From CAZSSM01 sp964609385 (GTDB lineage: Bacteria > Planctomycetota > Planctomycetia > Isosphaerales > Isosphaeraceae): a DNA stretch of 64,000 nucleotides. Numbering within the stretch: position 1 is the first letter of the stretch; every line of letters begins with the position of its first letter. Positions 37,540-46,865 of this stretch are shown here, piece by piece. The position numbers were made by a program, and so were the translations under genes. The stretch covers positions 1 to 64,000 of the forward strand of contig CAZSSM010000004.1 of NCBI GenBank assembly GCA_964609385.1. Reading direction: 5' to 3'. Under the pieces are notes generated by a model. The model did no database searches. It was not told where the DNA came from and saw only the letters and a program-made list of their open reading frames with translations.

Positions 37540-38154
37540 TCAAAGATCCAGGGATTGCTCGCCGTCAATGATCAAACGAGCTAAGGCGGCCATGGAGATC
37601 CGTCGGTCCTGGCTACATCGTCGCATCATCGCATAGGCTTCTTGCTCGCGGCAGTCTTTGTGATCCATGACCATGCCTTTGGCCCGCTCGATGATCTTGC
37701 GATCGCGGAGGTTGGTTTCGAGCCGCTCGACGTTGTCTCGGAGTTCGTTGAGTTCCCGAGCCCGAGCCAAGGTCAGCTCGATGGAGGCGCGGAGTGCTTC
37801 GGCGTGGACCGGTTTCATCAGAAAGTTGGCCACCTCGGCGTCGATGGCCCGTTCGACATGGTCGTGGTCACCGAAGGCGGTGAGCACCAGGATCGGTGTG
37901 CCCGGATGATGGGTGATCTGACGAGCGGCTTCGAGGCCGTCCATCTGTGGCATGATCACGTCCATCACGATCAAGTCGGGCAGATACTGACGGCAGAGTT
38001 CGACGGCTTGGGCTCCGGTCGTCGCGACGGCCGGGACATGAAAGCCCATCCGCTCGATCAGCCCTTTCAGACCGGTTGCCATGGACGGGTCGTCGTCAGC
38101 GACGATGATGCGTCCGGCTCCCATGTAGTCCGAGGGCGTGCTGTTCATACTCAT
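37540..38154 (-). CDS. ANTAR-domain response regulator
   Basis: 204 residues from ATG 38154 (ATG 38148 also possible). Receiver domain: acidic pocket ADDDP (20-23), phospho-acceptor Asp65 in IVMDVIMPQMDG, Thr92 in LTAFGDHD and Lys114 in MKPV. A coiled linker leads to a C-terminal ANTAR domain (about 145-204): LRDRKIIERAKGMVMDHK, EQEAYAMMRRCSQ, ISMAALARLII. ANTAR proteins bind paired RNA hairpins and prevent transcription termination, often for nitrogen or ethanolamine genes. Targets are not visible in this window. The downstream gene encodes a kinase-like protein. Confidence 0.93.
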   Translation of the reverse strand: MSMNSTPSDYMGAGRIIVADDDPSMATGLKGLIERMGFHVPAVATTGAQAVELCRQYLPDLIVMDVIMPQMDGLEAARQITHHPGTPILVLTAFGDHDHVERAIDAEVANFLMKPVHAEALRASIELTLARARELNELRDNVERLETNLRDRKIIERAKGMVMDHKDCREQEAYAMMRRCSQDRRISMAALARLIIDGEQSLDL

Positions 38155-38390
38155 ACTCAACGTCGAAGAACTCCCGAAGGCAGAGGACACGCTCTCCCGA
38201 AGCGAGGGGAGCATGAGGAGAGCCAGGCTGGTGGACGTGGTCGATGACGAGGGCCGACAACGGAACGGGACTGACGAGACAGGGGTAATCCAACCGATCT
38301 TACGTTTCGTGCGGAGCCTTGTCAGCCTCGACGTCGAACCAGTTGAGTCTCCTGGGGTCACTTTCCCGAGCCGTGCGGTGAGACGATCAC

Positions 38391-38458
38391 GCGATTGTGA
38401 GCCGGATCTCCGCACCACCCCACGTTCTGTTCACGCGAATCGAGGCGATTGTGAGCCG
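38391..38458 (+). repeat. 14-bp direct repeat at the two candidate starts of the MaoC gene
   Basis: GCGATTGTGAGCCG occurs at 38391-38404 and again at 38445-38458, 54 bp apart, both times containing an in-frame GTG that could begin the MaoC-like protein. The second copy has GAGG 6 nt before its GTG. The repeat looks like a duplicated initiation region or an operator half-site pair. Confidence 0.5.
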
Positions 38459-38912
38459 CGACATGGTCGAACTGTTTTACGCTCAAGACCTAATCCCGGA
38501 TCAGTCATGGCGGAGCCCGGCTCGGACGGTGGTCGCCTCCGATGTGCATGGTTTCGCCTGCCTGACCGGGGATTTCAATCCGCTTCACGTGGATCACCAC
38601 GAATCGCAGGACGGCCTCTTCGGCGAGCCGGTGGCTCATGGGCTGTTGGGACTCGCCTTGGCCATCGGTCTGAGCAGTCAGTGTCCTCGGGTGGCCACAC
38701 TGAGCTTGCTCGACGTGGTCAACTGGGAATTCCACCAGCCGATCCGCTTTGGAGATACGCTCCATGCGTGGACTCGTGTCGTCGAAGTCGAATTGCGAGC
38801 CCGGGGACGACGCGCCGTGGTCACCTGGCATCGCGACCTGAGAAATCACGACGATACGCTGGTCCAGAGCGGACGAACGCGTACACTCGTGCGAGGCCGT
38901 TCCGCGAATTGA
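38451..38912 (+). CDS. MaoC-like (R)-hydratase / dehydratase
   Basis: 153 residues from GTG 38451, which has GAGG 6 nt upstream; GTG 38397 would add 18 residues. Hot-dog fold with the hydratase-2 signature: FACLTGDFNPLHVDHH (catalytic Asp and His in D-x-N-P-x-H), FGEPVAHGLLGLALAIGL and the strand WEFHQPIRFGDTLHAW. Likely hydrates an enoyl thioester or acts as an acyl dehydratase. It stands alone and is divergent from the ANTAR regulator, so a metabolic partner cannot be named. Confidence 0.85.
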   Translation: MSRDMVELFYAQDLIPDQSWRSPARTVVASDVHGFACLTGDFNPLHVDHHESQDGLFGEPVAHGLLGLALAIGLSSQCPRVATLSLLDVVNWEFHQPIRFGDTLHAWTRVVEVELRARGRRAVVTWHRDLRNHDDTLVQSGRTRTLVRGRSAN

Positions 38913-39063
38913 TCGGCGTCCTCCCCAAATTCTTGCGATCGATCAATTCGAATCGGTCCGCGGTCTTGTCGATCGCTGAAACCGTTCGTTCGCGTCTTCA
39001 ACATGATGTTCCCGGTCTGCTGGCGTTCCAGCTCCGGTGCTCGTTCCGCCGTCGAGGATTGTC

Positions 39064-39273
39064 ATGGCGTACCAGACCGATTTGGTGGTAGGTGGCGACG
39101 GATACCTGTATCTCAAGCTGCCCGAAGAGTTTGAGGCTGGCCAACTCGTCCAAATCACCGTTCGCGCTATGGAAGAGTCTGAGACGCCCGATCACCTCGA
39201 GTTATTGCCCGCCGGTGATCTTGCGGACATCGAATGGTGGGACGATCTCGACGAAGACCGCGGGAACGGTTAA
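39064..39273 (+). CDS. Small acidic protein, antitoxin-like
   Basis: 69 residues from ATG 39064, with GAGG 6 nt upstream. Beta-rich N-terminus (DLVVGGDGYLYLKLPEEF, LVQITVRAMEE) followed by an acidic Trp-containing tail with DIEWWDDLDED. Tails of this kind occur in small planctomycete proteins annotated as antitoxin-like with an AbrB/MazE-type N-terminus. No toxin gene is next to it on either strand. Function unknown. Confidence 0.55.
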   Translation: MAYQTDLVVGGDGYLYLKLPEEFEAGQLVQITVRAMEESETPDHLELLPAGDLADIEWWDDLDEDRGNG

Positions 39274-39602
39274 GCGAGCCCGCATCCGAAGATTCCCGAA
39301 CGGTCGGCCCGGCCTTTGAGAGGCAGGTCACCGAATCGAGTGGATCGGCATGGCCTTGCTGTCGCGTCGAGCGTGGTGATGCCGTATGCTAAACAAAGAA
39401 CACCTGTTGTCGCGGGCGGTGATGGGATACATCGGATCCTTTGGTTTGATGACGTCCTCACGCGGTCCTTGCCACTCAATTCGGGTTCGTCCCCTCGCGT
39501 TCCCGGACCTGCCGACCATCCGACTCTTGGGAATCGTGCTGGATTGCTCGACCCGAGTTGTCGCGGTGGTCCGCCACCATTTCTCGCTTAGGTTCGCCCG
39601 GC
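39274..39602. other. Intergenic region, no gene seen
   Basis: 329 bp between the small acidic protein and the TIM-barrel gene. The open frames on both strands lack codon character and ribosome-binding sites. No toxin partner, tRNA or strong hairpin was found. Confidence 0.4.
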
Positions 39603-40421
39603 ATGAGTCAGTTCGTCTATGGCTTGCACACGATCACCGTCCGGACGACGCCGCTGTTTCAGACGTGTGAACTGGCTGCCCAAGTCGGCTTTCAAGCCCT
39701 AGAGTTGCACGACGAAACGCTCGACCGCTTCATCAAGGAAGAGGGATCAATCGACGACTTGCTCGTCCTCCGGGACGACCTGAACCTCCAGTTTGTGTCG
39801 CTTCGCTTCCCCAACGATTGGGCACAGCACGATCAGATCGCTGGGACACCTGCGGCCGAATCGCTCAACCGCAGCTTCGAGTTGGCGTCGCGTCTAGCCT
39901 GTCCGATCTTGAGCCTGAGCCCGCCGCGCTTCCCGGTCGTTGCGGACCGTGCCGCGCAGCTCTACGCCGAGATTGCCGCGATCGGTCGAGGGTTCGGGGT
40001 TCGGCCTGCCCTGGAGTTTTCCGGCCTGATCCGCTCTGGCGACCTCCGGACCTTCAGCGGCGTGCATGCTACCGTCGAGGCGGCATCCTGTCCCGAGGAG
40101 GCGGTCGTCCTCGACATCTTCCACCTGGTTCGTGGCGGCGGCGACATCGAGGACATCAGCCGGATCCGCGCCGACCAACTGGCAACCGTCCACCTCAATG
40201 ACATGCCCGGCACCCCGGTCCGGAGCCTTCAAGACGACACCCACCGCGTCATGCCCGGCGAGGGCAAGCTCAACCTGCAACGGGTGATCGATCAACTCCA
40301 AGCCATCGAGTATGAGGGACCGGTCACCCTCGAGGTTTCGGCCGACCGCTACTGGAATCAGGATCCCCACGAGGTGATCCGTCGCGGGTATTTCCGGATG
40401 CGTACGCTCCTGGAAACCTGA
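39603..40421 (+). CDS. Sugar phosphate isomerase/epimerase-type TIM-barrel protein
   Basis: 272 residues from ATG 39603. AP-endonuclease-2/xylose-isomerase-like barrel: HTITVRTTPLFQTCELAAQVGFQALELHDE at the start, ALEFSG with a metal-binding Glu, LDIFHLVRGGGD, VHLNDMPG and the terminal strand GPVTLEVSAD. The set of His/Glu/Asp ligands fits a divalent-metal isomerase. No export signal. Substrate unknown; likely an inositol- or keto-sugar-related compound by family resemblance. Confidence 0.82.
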   Translation: MSQFVYGLHTITVRTTPLFQTCELAAQVGFQALELHDETLDRFIKEEGSIDDLLVLRDDLNLQFVSLRFPNDWAQHDQIAGTPAAESLNRSFELASRLACPILSLSPPRFPVVADRAAQLYAEIAAIGRGFGVRPALEFSGLIRSGDLRTFSGVHATVEAASCPEEAVVLDIFHLVRGGGDIEDISRIRADQLATVHLNDMPGTPVRSLQDDTHRVMPGEGKLNLQRVIDQLQAIEYEGPVTLEVSADRYWNQDPHEVIRRGYFRMRTLLET

Positions 40422-40709
40422 ACATCCCTGAGCAGGCGAATCGAGTCGGTGATCCGGTCCCCTTGACTGATCACGACTTGTGGTCCGTAGGCTTGGATGT
40501 TCTGGCGAGCATCCTCACAAGGCCGGGTTGATGGTCTATCCCATGACCCAGATCCGGCTCATCACCGGTTGATCGTCCCCAACGGAGACGACAAGCCCGC
40601 GAGGAGCGGCCTTGACTCTTGGGTTGGCCCTCGGGTCTGTCACGTCTCGAACGATCGTTCATCCGTTGTCACATCCTTGTCCTTCCCCCGTCGCCCGAGA
40701 TGATCCGCA

Positions 40710-41852
40710 ATGCGTCTGACCTTGGTAAGCGAAACGTATTTACCTCAGGTCAATGGCGTTTCGCGAACTCTATCGTATTTGGTCTCATTTCTCCGTGAGC
40801 GCGGGGATACGGTCCAACTGATCCACCCCGACTATGGACAGCCGTCCGAATCGGCCGACGACGTTCGGGTTCGCAGCGTTGCGCTCCCGTTCTATCGCGA
40901 TGTGCTCGTGCCCTTGCCGCCCTTCGGCGCGGTCCATCGACGGATCGCCGAGTTCGCCCCGGATATCATCCATATCGCCACCGAGGCGACGCTCGGTCTC
41001 TCGGTCCTTCGCTTCGCAAGGCGTGCCGGAATCCCGTTGGTCTCGAGCTTTCACACCAATTTCGACGAATACAGCCGTCACTACCATCTAGGTTGGGCTC
41101 GAGGGACCATCTGGCGCTATCTCCGCTGGTTCCATAACGCGACGCGCGAGACGTATGTGCCCAGCCGCGTCACGATCGACGACCTGACCGGACGCGGGTT
41201 CGAGCGGCTCGTGCTCTGGCCTCGTGGGGTCGACGCGACCCTCTTCCGTCCCGATCGACCGGGCCGCGCAGCGATCCGGGCTGCTTGGAACCTAGGTCCC
41301 GAAGATATTCTGATCGGACACGTCAGTCGATTGGCCCATGAGAAGAACGTGACCTATCTGGGCGCGGCCCTGCGCCAGGTTCTGGAGGCGCGTCCGCGGG
41401 CCCACGTGCTGGTCGTCGGAGACGGCCCCTCGCGCGGCGAGTTGGAGGGCCAACTCGGCCCGCGCGCTCGGTTCGTCGGATTCCAATCGGGCCAGATGCT
41501 GGCCGATCACTACGCGGCGGCCGATCTGTTCGCCTTTGCCAGCAAGACCGAAACGTTTGGCAACGTGGTCTTGGAGGCCCTCAGCAGCGGCTTGCCGGTT
41601 GTGGCTCTGGGGGCTGGCGGCGTCGCCTCGATCGTCGAGTCGGGCCAGACCGGCGTCCTCGTCGAACCGGAGGCGCCCCCCGACCAGTTCGCCTCTCAGA
41701 TCATCGGTCTGATCGATGACCAACCGCGTCGACGTGAGATGGGTCACCAAGCGCGTTGCTATGCCGAGCGTCAGACCTGGTCGGCCATCAACGAACGGCT
41801 CCGAGACCGGTATCAACAGGCCGCAATGCCTCGAGGAGCCTCGATGTCGTGA
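40710..41852 (+). CDS. Glycosyltransferase family 4 (mannosyl/sulfoquinovosyl type)
   Basis: 380 residues. GT-B fold: N-terminal SETYLPQVNGVSRTLSYL, the acceptor-side loop SSFHTNFDEYSRHY, then the donor half with GHVSRLAHEKN, VVGDGPSRGELE and the EX7E motif ETFGNVVLEAL. This combination is typical of the SqdX/MgtA group that moves mannose, glucose or sulfoquinovose to diacylglycerol or similar lipids. Donor not assignable by eye. It is convergent with a pair of GT39-type genes 66 bp away. Confidence 0.88.
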   Translation: MRLTLVSETYLPQVNGVSRTLSYLVSFLRERGDTVQLIHPDYGQPSESADDVRVRSVALPFYRDVLVPLPPFGAVHRRIAEFAPDIIHIATEATLGLSVLRFARRAGIPLVSSFHTNFDEYSRHYHLGWARGTIWRYLRWFHNATRETYVPSRVTIDDLTGRGFERLVLWPRGVDATLFRPDRPGRAAIRAAWNLGPEDILIGHVSRLAHEKNVTYLGAALRQVLEARPRAHVLVVGDGPSRGELEGQLGPRARFVGFQSGQMLADHYAAADLFAFASKTETFGNVVLEALSSGLPVVALGAGGVASIVESGQTGVLVEPEAPPDQFASQIIGLIDDQPRRREMGHQARCYAERQTWSAINERLRDRYQQAAMPRGASMS

Positions 41853-41918
41853 GTTGTCTGATTCCCGAACGGCCGGCATTCTCATCCAACGGGCCGCCAA
41901 CGCCCCCTTCAAGCGTGA

Positions 41919-43649
41919 TCAGAGCGTTGGCAGGTCGCGACGGACCCAGTAGCCGATCCCGTTGCTCGGGACGTGTGCGAAGCGCGGATTGCTCGGAGGA
42001 CGATAGGATCGCTTCAGCCAGTCCCAGAGGTCGGGGAAGGGGGGATAGCCACAGAAGACGATCTCGGGTGGATCGGCTCGTAAATCCTCCAAGGTCTGCC
42101 GAAGCCGGGGTGTTACCTGGGGATGTTCCCGATCGGCAAAGTCGCGAACCAGGTCGTTGACGAACACGAGCGGCGTAACATGTTCGAACGAACCGTAAAC
42201 GTAGAGCGGGCTCTGCCAGCCCCAGACGAACAGCCGGCGCTCCGGCCAATCCTGAGTTTGACTCTCCAGCGATGCGCCGTCGAGCCGAAGGGCGATCCAT
42301 TGCCCGCCCCCTTTGTAGCGCTTCGTCAACTGCTCGGCCGGTACGCCTAAATAGTCCCGGCATTGGATGATCGTCGTGGCCAGGGTCGTGCCGAGCACGA
42401 CGACCAAGAGGAATCCCGAAAGCAGACGAACCCCCAATCGGTTCGTCTTCGAGACAACCCCGCGCGTCAGATCGCCCCCCAATACGCCGAGACAAAGCCC
42501 GGCAAACGGAGCAAGCAACAGGTAGTAGTGTTGCCAGTATTGGCCCGGAAGGATCACCTCTGACGCGGCGGCCAGGCTCCAAGCGGCGACCAAGGATCGA
42601 TCGCCTGAGCCGACCGAATATGTCGACGACCCAACGTTCCCAACACGGTCGCCGATCACCAGCGCGATCGTCGCCAACGGCAGGATGGCCCAGATCGGCC
42701 AGCAACCCGCGCCCCACCAGACCAGGTAGTCGGTCCGACCGAACGGCCAGGGCAGATCGCCCTCCGGATCGGCATTGCCGGTCAGCCAACGATACCAGCC
42801 CGGCGGAGCCGACTCGGCGGGCGGCAGGTCGGTCGCGATCGCCGCGCCGAAGCCGACGATGTCCTGAAAGGCGGCAGACCCCGATCCGTTGATCCCCAAC
42901 CAGAACGCCGTCGAGGCGCAGGGCAAGGCCACCCCGATCGCCAACCAGAGCACCGCACCGATCCGACATCGAAATCCACCTGGGACCAGGCCGGGCAAGG
43001 TCAATGCCATCACGGCGACGGCCAGATGGACCACCATCATCTGCTTGATCAGGATCGCCAGGCCGAGCAAGATCCCCGCGACGAGCGGGCCGATCCGCCC
43101 GTGAACTCCTCGACGACCGATCAGCATTGCCAGGGCTGCGACGCTCAGCAGGTTCAGGGCGTGTTCCATATTCGCCCCGTTGCCGAAGACATAGGGATCG
43201 GTGCTGGTCAGGAGGAAGACCCAGCCGGCCAGGAACGCGCCGAGCGGTCCAGCCAGGCGATCGACGACCCACCAGATCAGGCTGAGCGTTAAGAGGACCA
43301 AGGGGATCGGCATCATCCGGATCGTCCGCTCGTCGAGTCCGCCCAACGCGACGGTCCCGGCGTAAAGCCAGTAGCCGACCGGCGGTTTGTTCTCGGTCAG
43401 GTCGACGTAAAGCCGGTCCCCTTGATTGATCCGGTGGCCAATGTAAGCGTAAAGCGCTTCGTCGCAGTCCAACGGTTCGACTTGGCCGATCGAGACCGGC
43501 CAGAGCGGGAAGCCCACCCGCTCGGTCAGCCAAGGGCCGAGCGTATGGCCGCGATACCAGACCGTCAGGACCATCAAGAAAGCCAATGCCAGGATCGACC
43601 CGACCCGGACGTTGCGCGTCGTTGGAGCCATCAAAGCGGTCTCTGTCAT
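41919..43649 (-). CDS. GT39-type membrane glycosyltransferase (ArnT/PMT fold)
   Basis: 576 residues. Polytopic membrane protein with about 10-12 hydrophobic helices in the first 420 residues. The first periplasmic loop has the expected catalytic acid in PLDCDEALYAYIGHRI, followed by DLTENKPPVGYWLY. Such enzymes use polyprenyl-phosphate sugars as donors. The C-terminal soluble part ends in PRFAHVPSNGIGYWVRRD. ATG overlaps the stop of the upstream gene as ATGA, so both are co-translated. Confidence 0.85.
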   Translation of the reverse strand: MTETALMAPTTRNVRVGSILALAFLMVLTVWYRGHTLGPWLTERVGFPLWPVSIGQVEPLDCDEALYAYIGHRINQGDRLYVDLTENKPPVGYWLYAGTVALGGLDERTIRMMPIPLVLLTLSLIWWVVDRLAGPLGAFLAGWVFLLTSTDPYVFGNGANMEHALNLLSVAALAMLIGRRGVHGRIGPLVAGILLGLAILIKQMMVVHLAVAVMALTLPGLVPGGFRCRIGAVLWLAIGVALPCASTAFWLGINGSGSAAFQDIVGFGAAIATDLPPAESAPPGWYRWLTGNADPEGDLPWPFGRTDYLVWWGAGCWPIWAILPLATIALVIGDRVGNVGSSTYSVGSGDRSLVAAWSLAAASEVILPGQYWQHYYLLLAPFAGLCLGVLGGDLTRGVVSKTNRLGVRLLSGFLLVVVLGTTLATTIIQCRDYLGVPAEQLTKRYKGGGQWIALRLDGASLESQTQDWPERRLFVWGWQSPLYVYGSFEHVTPLVFVNDLVRDFADREHPQVTPRLRQTLEDLRADPPEIVFCGYPPFPDLWDWLKRSYRPPSNPRFAHVPSNGIGYWVRRDLPTL

Positions 43650-45688
43650 CGTCGGGGCTCCTGAATCCGATAGAGTTGGACCGGATAGGCCATCGGAGGG
43701 CGACCCGGCTCACGAGGCGTCTGGTGGATCAGACGGTCCTCGGTCAGACCCAGAGCGCTTCGGACGCTGCTGAGGTACGGCCCGAAGGTTTCCGGATCGA
43801 CGTCCGTCGGCGGCTCGAAGGAGCCCCAAAGCACATGGGTGACCCGATATTGCGCGATCACCTCGGCGATCCGTTGGCCTTGGAAGCTCCGGGGCATCAG
43901 GACCGTCGTCCGATCGCTGGCGAGCCGCATCTCCCAAGGGAACCACGTCATGATTCGCGCGTCGGGGGGCACCTCTTCAGGATGCTTCCGAACCCACGTG
44001 CCAGCCTCCTCCAAAGCCGGCCAATGCTGTTGATACGGCTTAGATGTCAGCCACTCCACATCATAAGCCCATGTCGGATCCGACCAGAGCAAGACGGTCA
44101 ACAGGGGGTACCAGAGCCCCGTGGCGTTCCTTGTCGATGGCTCCGACACCGATTGCTCCGGAGACGGTGTTGAGCCATCGAACTCGGAATCGGTTGTTAA
44201 CCGCCGACGGTCGAGCCAACTCAGAATGCCCGCGACCGATGCTGGGACGAACCCCAAGAAGACGGGCAGGTAATACCGCCCGAGTTGGCCGACCTGTGTG
44301 ATGTCGGCGACCTTGGCTAGGGTCGCCAAGGCGAACACGACGAAGCACCACGAGGCCAACCAGGTGGCCCGTCGCCCGATCCTCGGAGTCTGCGAGGCCG
44401 GTCGGGTCCACGACCGCATGACTCCCAAAACACAGGGGACCCCCAGAATCATGACCGAGGTGACCAGGATGATCAGCAGCGCCTTGACCTTGATCCGCAC
44501 GATCTCGGGGGCGTTCTCTGGGCGATAGTACTGCGAGGCCGTCGGCGGGCCGTTCGGAAACGCCTGATAATGGTGGACCGTCCAGGACGGCGTGTACTCG
44601 AAGTATTTTGTGTACGTGTAAAACGGTTCTCCATATTCCTGATAGGTCGCCCAAGCCCAGGGGGCGATGGTCACGAGGCAGAGCAACGTCATCACGGTCA
44701 GCGGGGCGATCGCGCGGGCGCGTCCGACGACCAAGCCGAAGGTCCCGATGGCCGCCATCCAGGCCAGTCCGGTATTGCGGCCTAGGATCATCAGGCCTCC
44801 GCACAGGCCCGCCAGGGCGGCGAAGACCAGTCCGCGACGGAGCGTTGAGGATGTCAACGCCTCCAGGGCCAGCCCGAGCGTCAGCAGACCGAAGAACCCG
44901 ACGAGGCTCTCGCGGAGGACCATCCCGGCGTAGACCACATGGACCGGCAGGATCGCCGCGACGCCCAGACTCCAAAGTCCGACCCGAGCGCCGAACCATC
45001 GACGCGCCATGAAATACATCAACGGGAGCGTCAGGACATTGAAGGTGAAGCTGACCGACTTAGCGACCGCGACGGTGGTTTGGAGGTCCGCACCGGGCTC
45101 GACGCCGAGCAGCCGGTAGGCCCCGGCCAGCACGAAGCTGTAGAGCGGCGTGGCCCAGTCGTCGAGAATTCCGCGCCCCTCGCGGATCTCCGGGTAATCG
45201 ACGAAGAAGCTCTCGACGTAGTGCTTGACCGGCCCCTCACCCCGGAGGATCGACGTGGCCACCTCGATGTAGTGCGAGCTGTCGCCCGGGACCAGCGGCA
45301 GGTTCCCCCCCACGATCCAGGCCCCGGCCCGCAATACGTAACCGAGCAGGAACAACGCACCCCAGAGTCGCCCGTGTCGACCCAGCCAGACACCCAACCA
45401 GAGGTATCCGGCCAGCAGGGCGCCGAGGATGATCAGGTGACCGAACAGGAGGTCCAGTTGCGAGTCGCGCCGGATCGCCGAGAGCTTGGGGATCTCGTAG
45501 AACCAGTGGGCCACCACATCGAACAGGGTCGTGATGACCGAGGAGACACCGCTCCCAGCCAACCCGAACCCCAAGCCCAGGCCATAGAGGAGGCTCCCAA
45601 TCGATGCCGCGATGATCCAATGACGTCGCGACGGCCCGGTCCGAGCCGGGTCGTTGGGGTGATCGAGGGACGGAGTCGTCGGAGACAT
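43646..45688 (-). CDS. GT39-like polytopic membrane glycosyltransferase
   Basis: 680 residues from ATG 45688; the frame is open to 45778 but the added Pro/Cys-rich piece is not conserved-looking. First helix IIASIGSLLYGLGLGFGLAG, about a dozen more hydrophobic segments, and a luminal loop with an acid in LVPGDSSHYIEVATSI, then WATPLYSFVLAGAYRLLG, the expected GT-C layout. A C-terminal soluble domain (about 560-680) carries RIMTWFPWEMRLASDR. Ends ATGA-overlapped with the second GT39 gene, so they are an operon. Confidence 0.8.
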   Translation of the reverse strand: MSPTTPSLDHPNDPARTGPSRRHWIIAASIGSLLYGLGLGFGLAGSGVSSVITTLFDVVAHWFYEIPKLSAIRRDSQLDLLFGHLIILGALLAGYLWLGVWLGRHGRLWGALFLLGYVLRAGAWIVGGNLPLVPGDSSHYIEVATSILRGEGPVKHYVESFFVDYPEIREGRGILDDWATPLYSFVLAGAYRLLGVEPGADLQTTVAVAKSVSFTFNVLTLPLMYFMARRWFGARVGLWSLGVAAILPVHVVYAGMVLRESLVGFFGLLTLGLALEALTSSTLRRGLVFAALAGLCGGLMILGRNTGLAWMAAIGTFGLVVGRARAIAPLTVMTLLCLVTIAPWAWATYQEYGEPFYTYTKYFEYTPSWTVHHYQAFPNGPPTASQYYRPENAPEIVRIKVKALLIILVTSVMILGVPCVLGVMRSWTRPASQTPRIGRRATWLASWCFVVFALATLAKVADITQVGQLGRYYLPVFLGFVPASVAGILSWLDRRRLTTDSEFDGSTPSPEQSVSEPSTRNATGLWYPLLTVLLWSDPTWAYDVEWLTSKPYQQHWPALEEAGTWVRKHPEEVPPDARIMTWFPWEMRLASDRTTVLMPRSFQGQRIAEVIAQYRVTHVLWGSFEPPTDVDPETFGPYLSSVRSALGLTEDRLIHQTPREPGRPPMAYPVQLYRIQEPRR

Positions 45689-45725
45689 AGTCAGCGTCGG
45701 ACAGAGGGACCAAGGAGGGGGCGGC

Positions 45726-45875
45726 TCACACGGGCGGATCGATTCCCGGCCGCAAATCGTCGAAGGCCGGGACCTCAAAGCCTACCAAATGCTTCCCCGT
45801 CTGACCCAACAACTCATTGAACCAACGGGCTAACCGAGCCGACTCCATGGAACGGACATCGCCGATCGCAACCAA
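45726..45875 (-). CDS. Possible small gene or gene remnant upstream of the GT39 operon
   Basis: The frame is open from 45944 to the TGA at 45726 on the minus strand. Possible starts are TTG 45875 (49 residues) and ATG 45848 (40 residues). The translation looks protein-like: RPVFVAYFGKTVGLVAIGDV before the ATG, then RLARWFNELLGQTGK and GFEVPAFDDLRPG. It ends 38 bp upstream of the GT39 start. It could be a leader peptide gene, or the 3' end of a gene whose 5' part has been lost, since no ATG or GTG lies further upstream. Confidence 0.35.
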   Translation of the reverse strand: MVAIGDVRSMESARLARWFNELLGQTGKHLVGFEVPAFDDLRPGIDPPV

Positions 45876-45965
45876 CCCTACTGTTTTGCCAAAATAGGCG
45901 ACGAAAACAGGTCGACGTTGGAATTCAAGATCGATATTTAGAAATCAATCTAACGAACGAGCCAC

Positions 45966-46598
45966 TCACTCTTTGACGGCCAGCCAGACCGTCGCATCGC
46001 CACATTCCGGGTCCTTCGAGACTTGGGCGATCACGCGAAAACCGGAAGCGCTGAGCAAGGCGTCGTATTCCTCCGGGTCCAAACTCGCGTGATACAACGG
46101 CTCGCCCTCGAAGCAACCGATCGCGACTCCGGCCTGGGGACCACTCGTGAACAACAAGGGCGCTCCAGGCAAGCTGATGGTGGCGAATCGCTCGATCATC
46201 GCGCGCTGATCAGGAGGTGTCAGATGAAAGAAGCTGTGCCAAGCCACGATCCCATGGAATCGTCGGTCGAAGTCAACGTGCCGCATGTCGGCCACGATCC
46301 ACGTGTGCTCTGGCATCCGGGCGCGACCGATCTCGATCAGGGTTGCCGACGAGTCGACGCCGGTCATTGAAAACCCGGATTCAGCGAGCCGACTGGCGAT
46401 CGGAACTCCAGAGCCACAGCCGAGGTCCAAGACCGTTCCACCTCTCGGCAACCAGGACGTGAATCGATCGATCCAGGGGGCCTCCAGAAAGCGACGGTCT
46501 GTTCGACGTCTCGCATCCCACGTCTGTGCATGCCGCTCGTACAGAGTGCGGATCGACTCAGCGCTTTCCAAGGGTTGTGGCCCGTCCTCATCGACCAT
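45966..46598 (-). CDS. Class I SAM-dependent methyltransferase
   Basis: 210 residues from ATG 46598 (GAGAGG upstream); GTG 46622 would add eight residues. Motif I TVLDLGCGSGVPIA, acidic residue in TGVDSSATLIEIGR, motif WIVADMRHVDF, then VAWHSFFHLTP. The C-terminal half has GDATVWLAVKE. Small-molecule type, substrate unknown. It lies downstream of a region with a stray glycosyltransferase gene fragment, so it may belong to the glycan cluster or stand alone. Confidence 0.85.
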   Translation of the reverse strand: MVDEDGPQPLESAESIRTLYERHAQTWDARRRTDRRFLEAPWIDRFTSWLPRGGTVLDLGCGSGVPIASRLAESGFSMTGVDSSATLIEIGRARMPEHTWIVADMRHVDFDRRFHGIVAWHSFFHLTPPDQRAMIERFATISLPGAPLLFTSGPQAGVAIGCFEGEPLYHASLDPEEYDALLSASGFRVIAQVSKDPECGDATVWLAVKE

Positions 46599-46865
46599 CT
46601 TCCGACCTCTCGACTTAGACACTGTCCATGACGACGAAATTCACTCGATGCGGCCCACCCTGAAACATTAACATGCTTCGGTGTTGTTCGTGGCCCCAAT
46701 CCCACCGAGCGACGTGCTTGGGTGGCTGGGGACTGCGATCCTCAGCGAGCAGACCCCGGGATCGATGGTTCGAGTAGGCCACATCGTCCGAGCGGTTGAC
46801 CCACTCACCTGGCTTGGCCCCGGGGTCTGGCACCAAAGCGGTCGAGTCCCCAGCCATCCGGACCC

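Noticed and set aside
41788..43713. 641-codon minus-strand frame over the GT39 gene
   Set aside because: Same strand, different frame as the membrane protein at 41919-43649, and Arg/Gly/Pro-rich with no helices. The GT39 frame has the catalytic loop and membrane segments.
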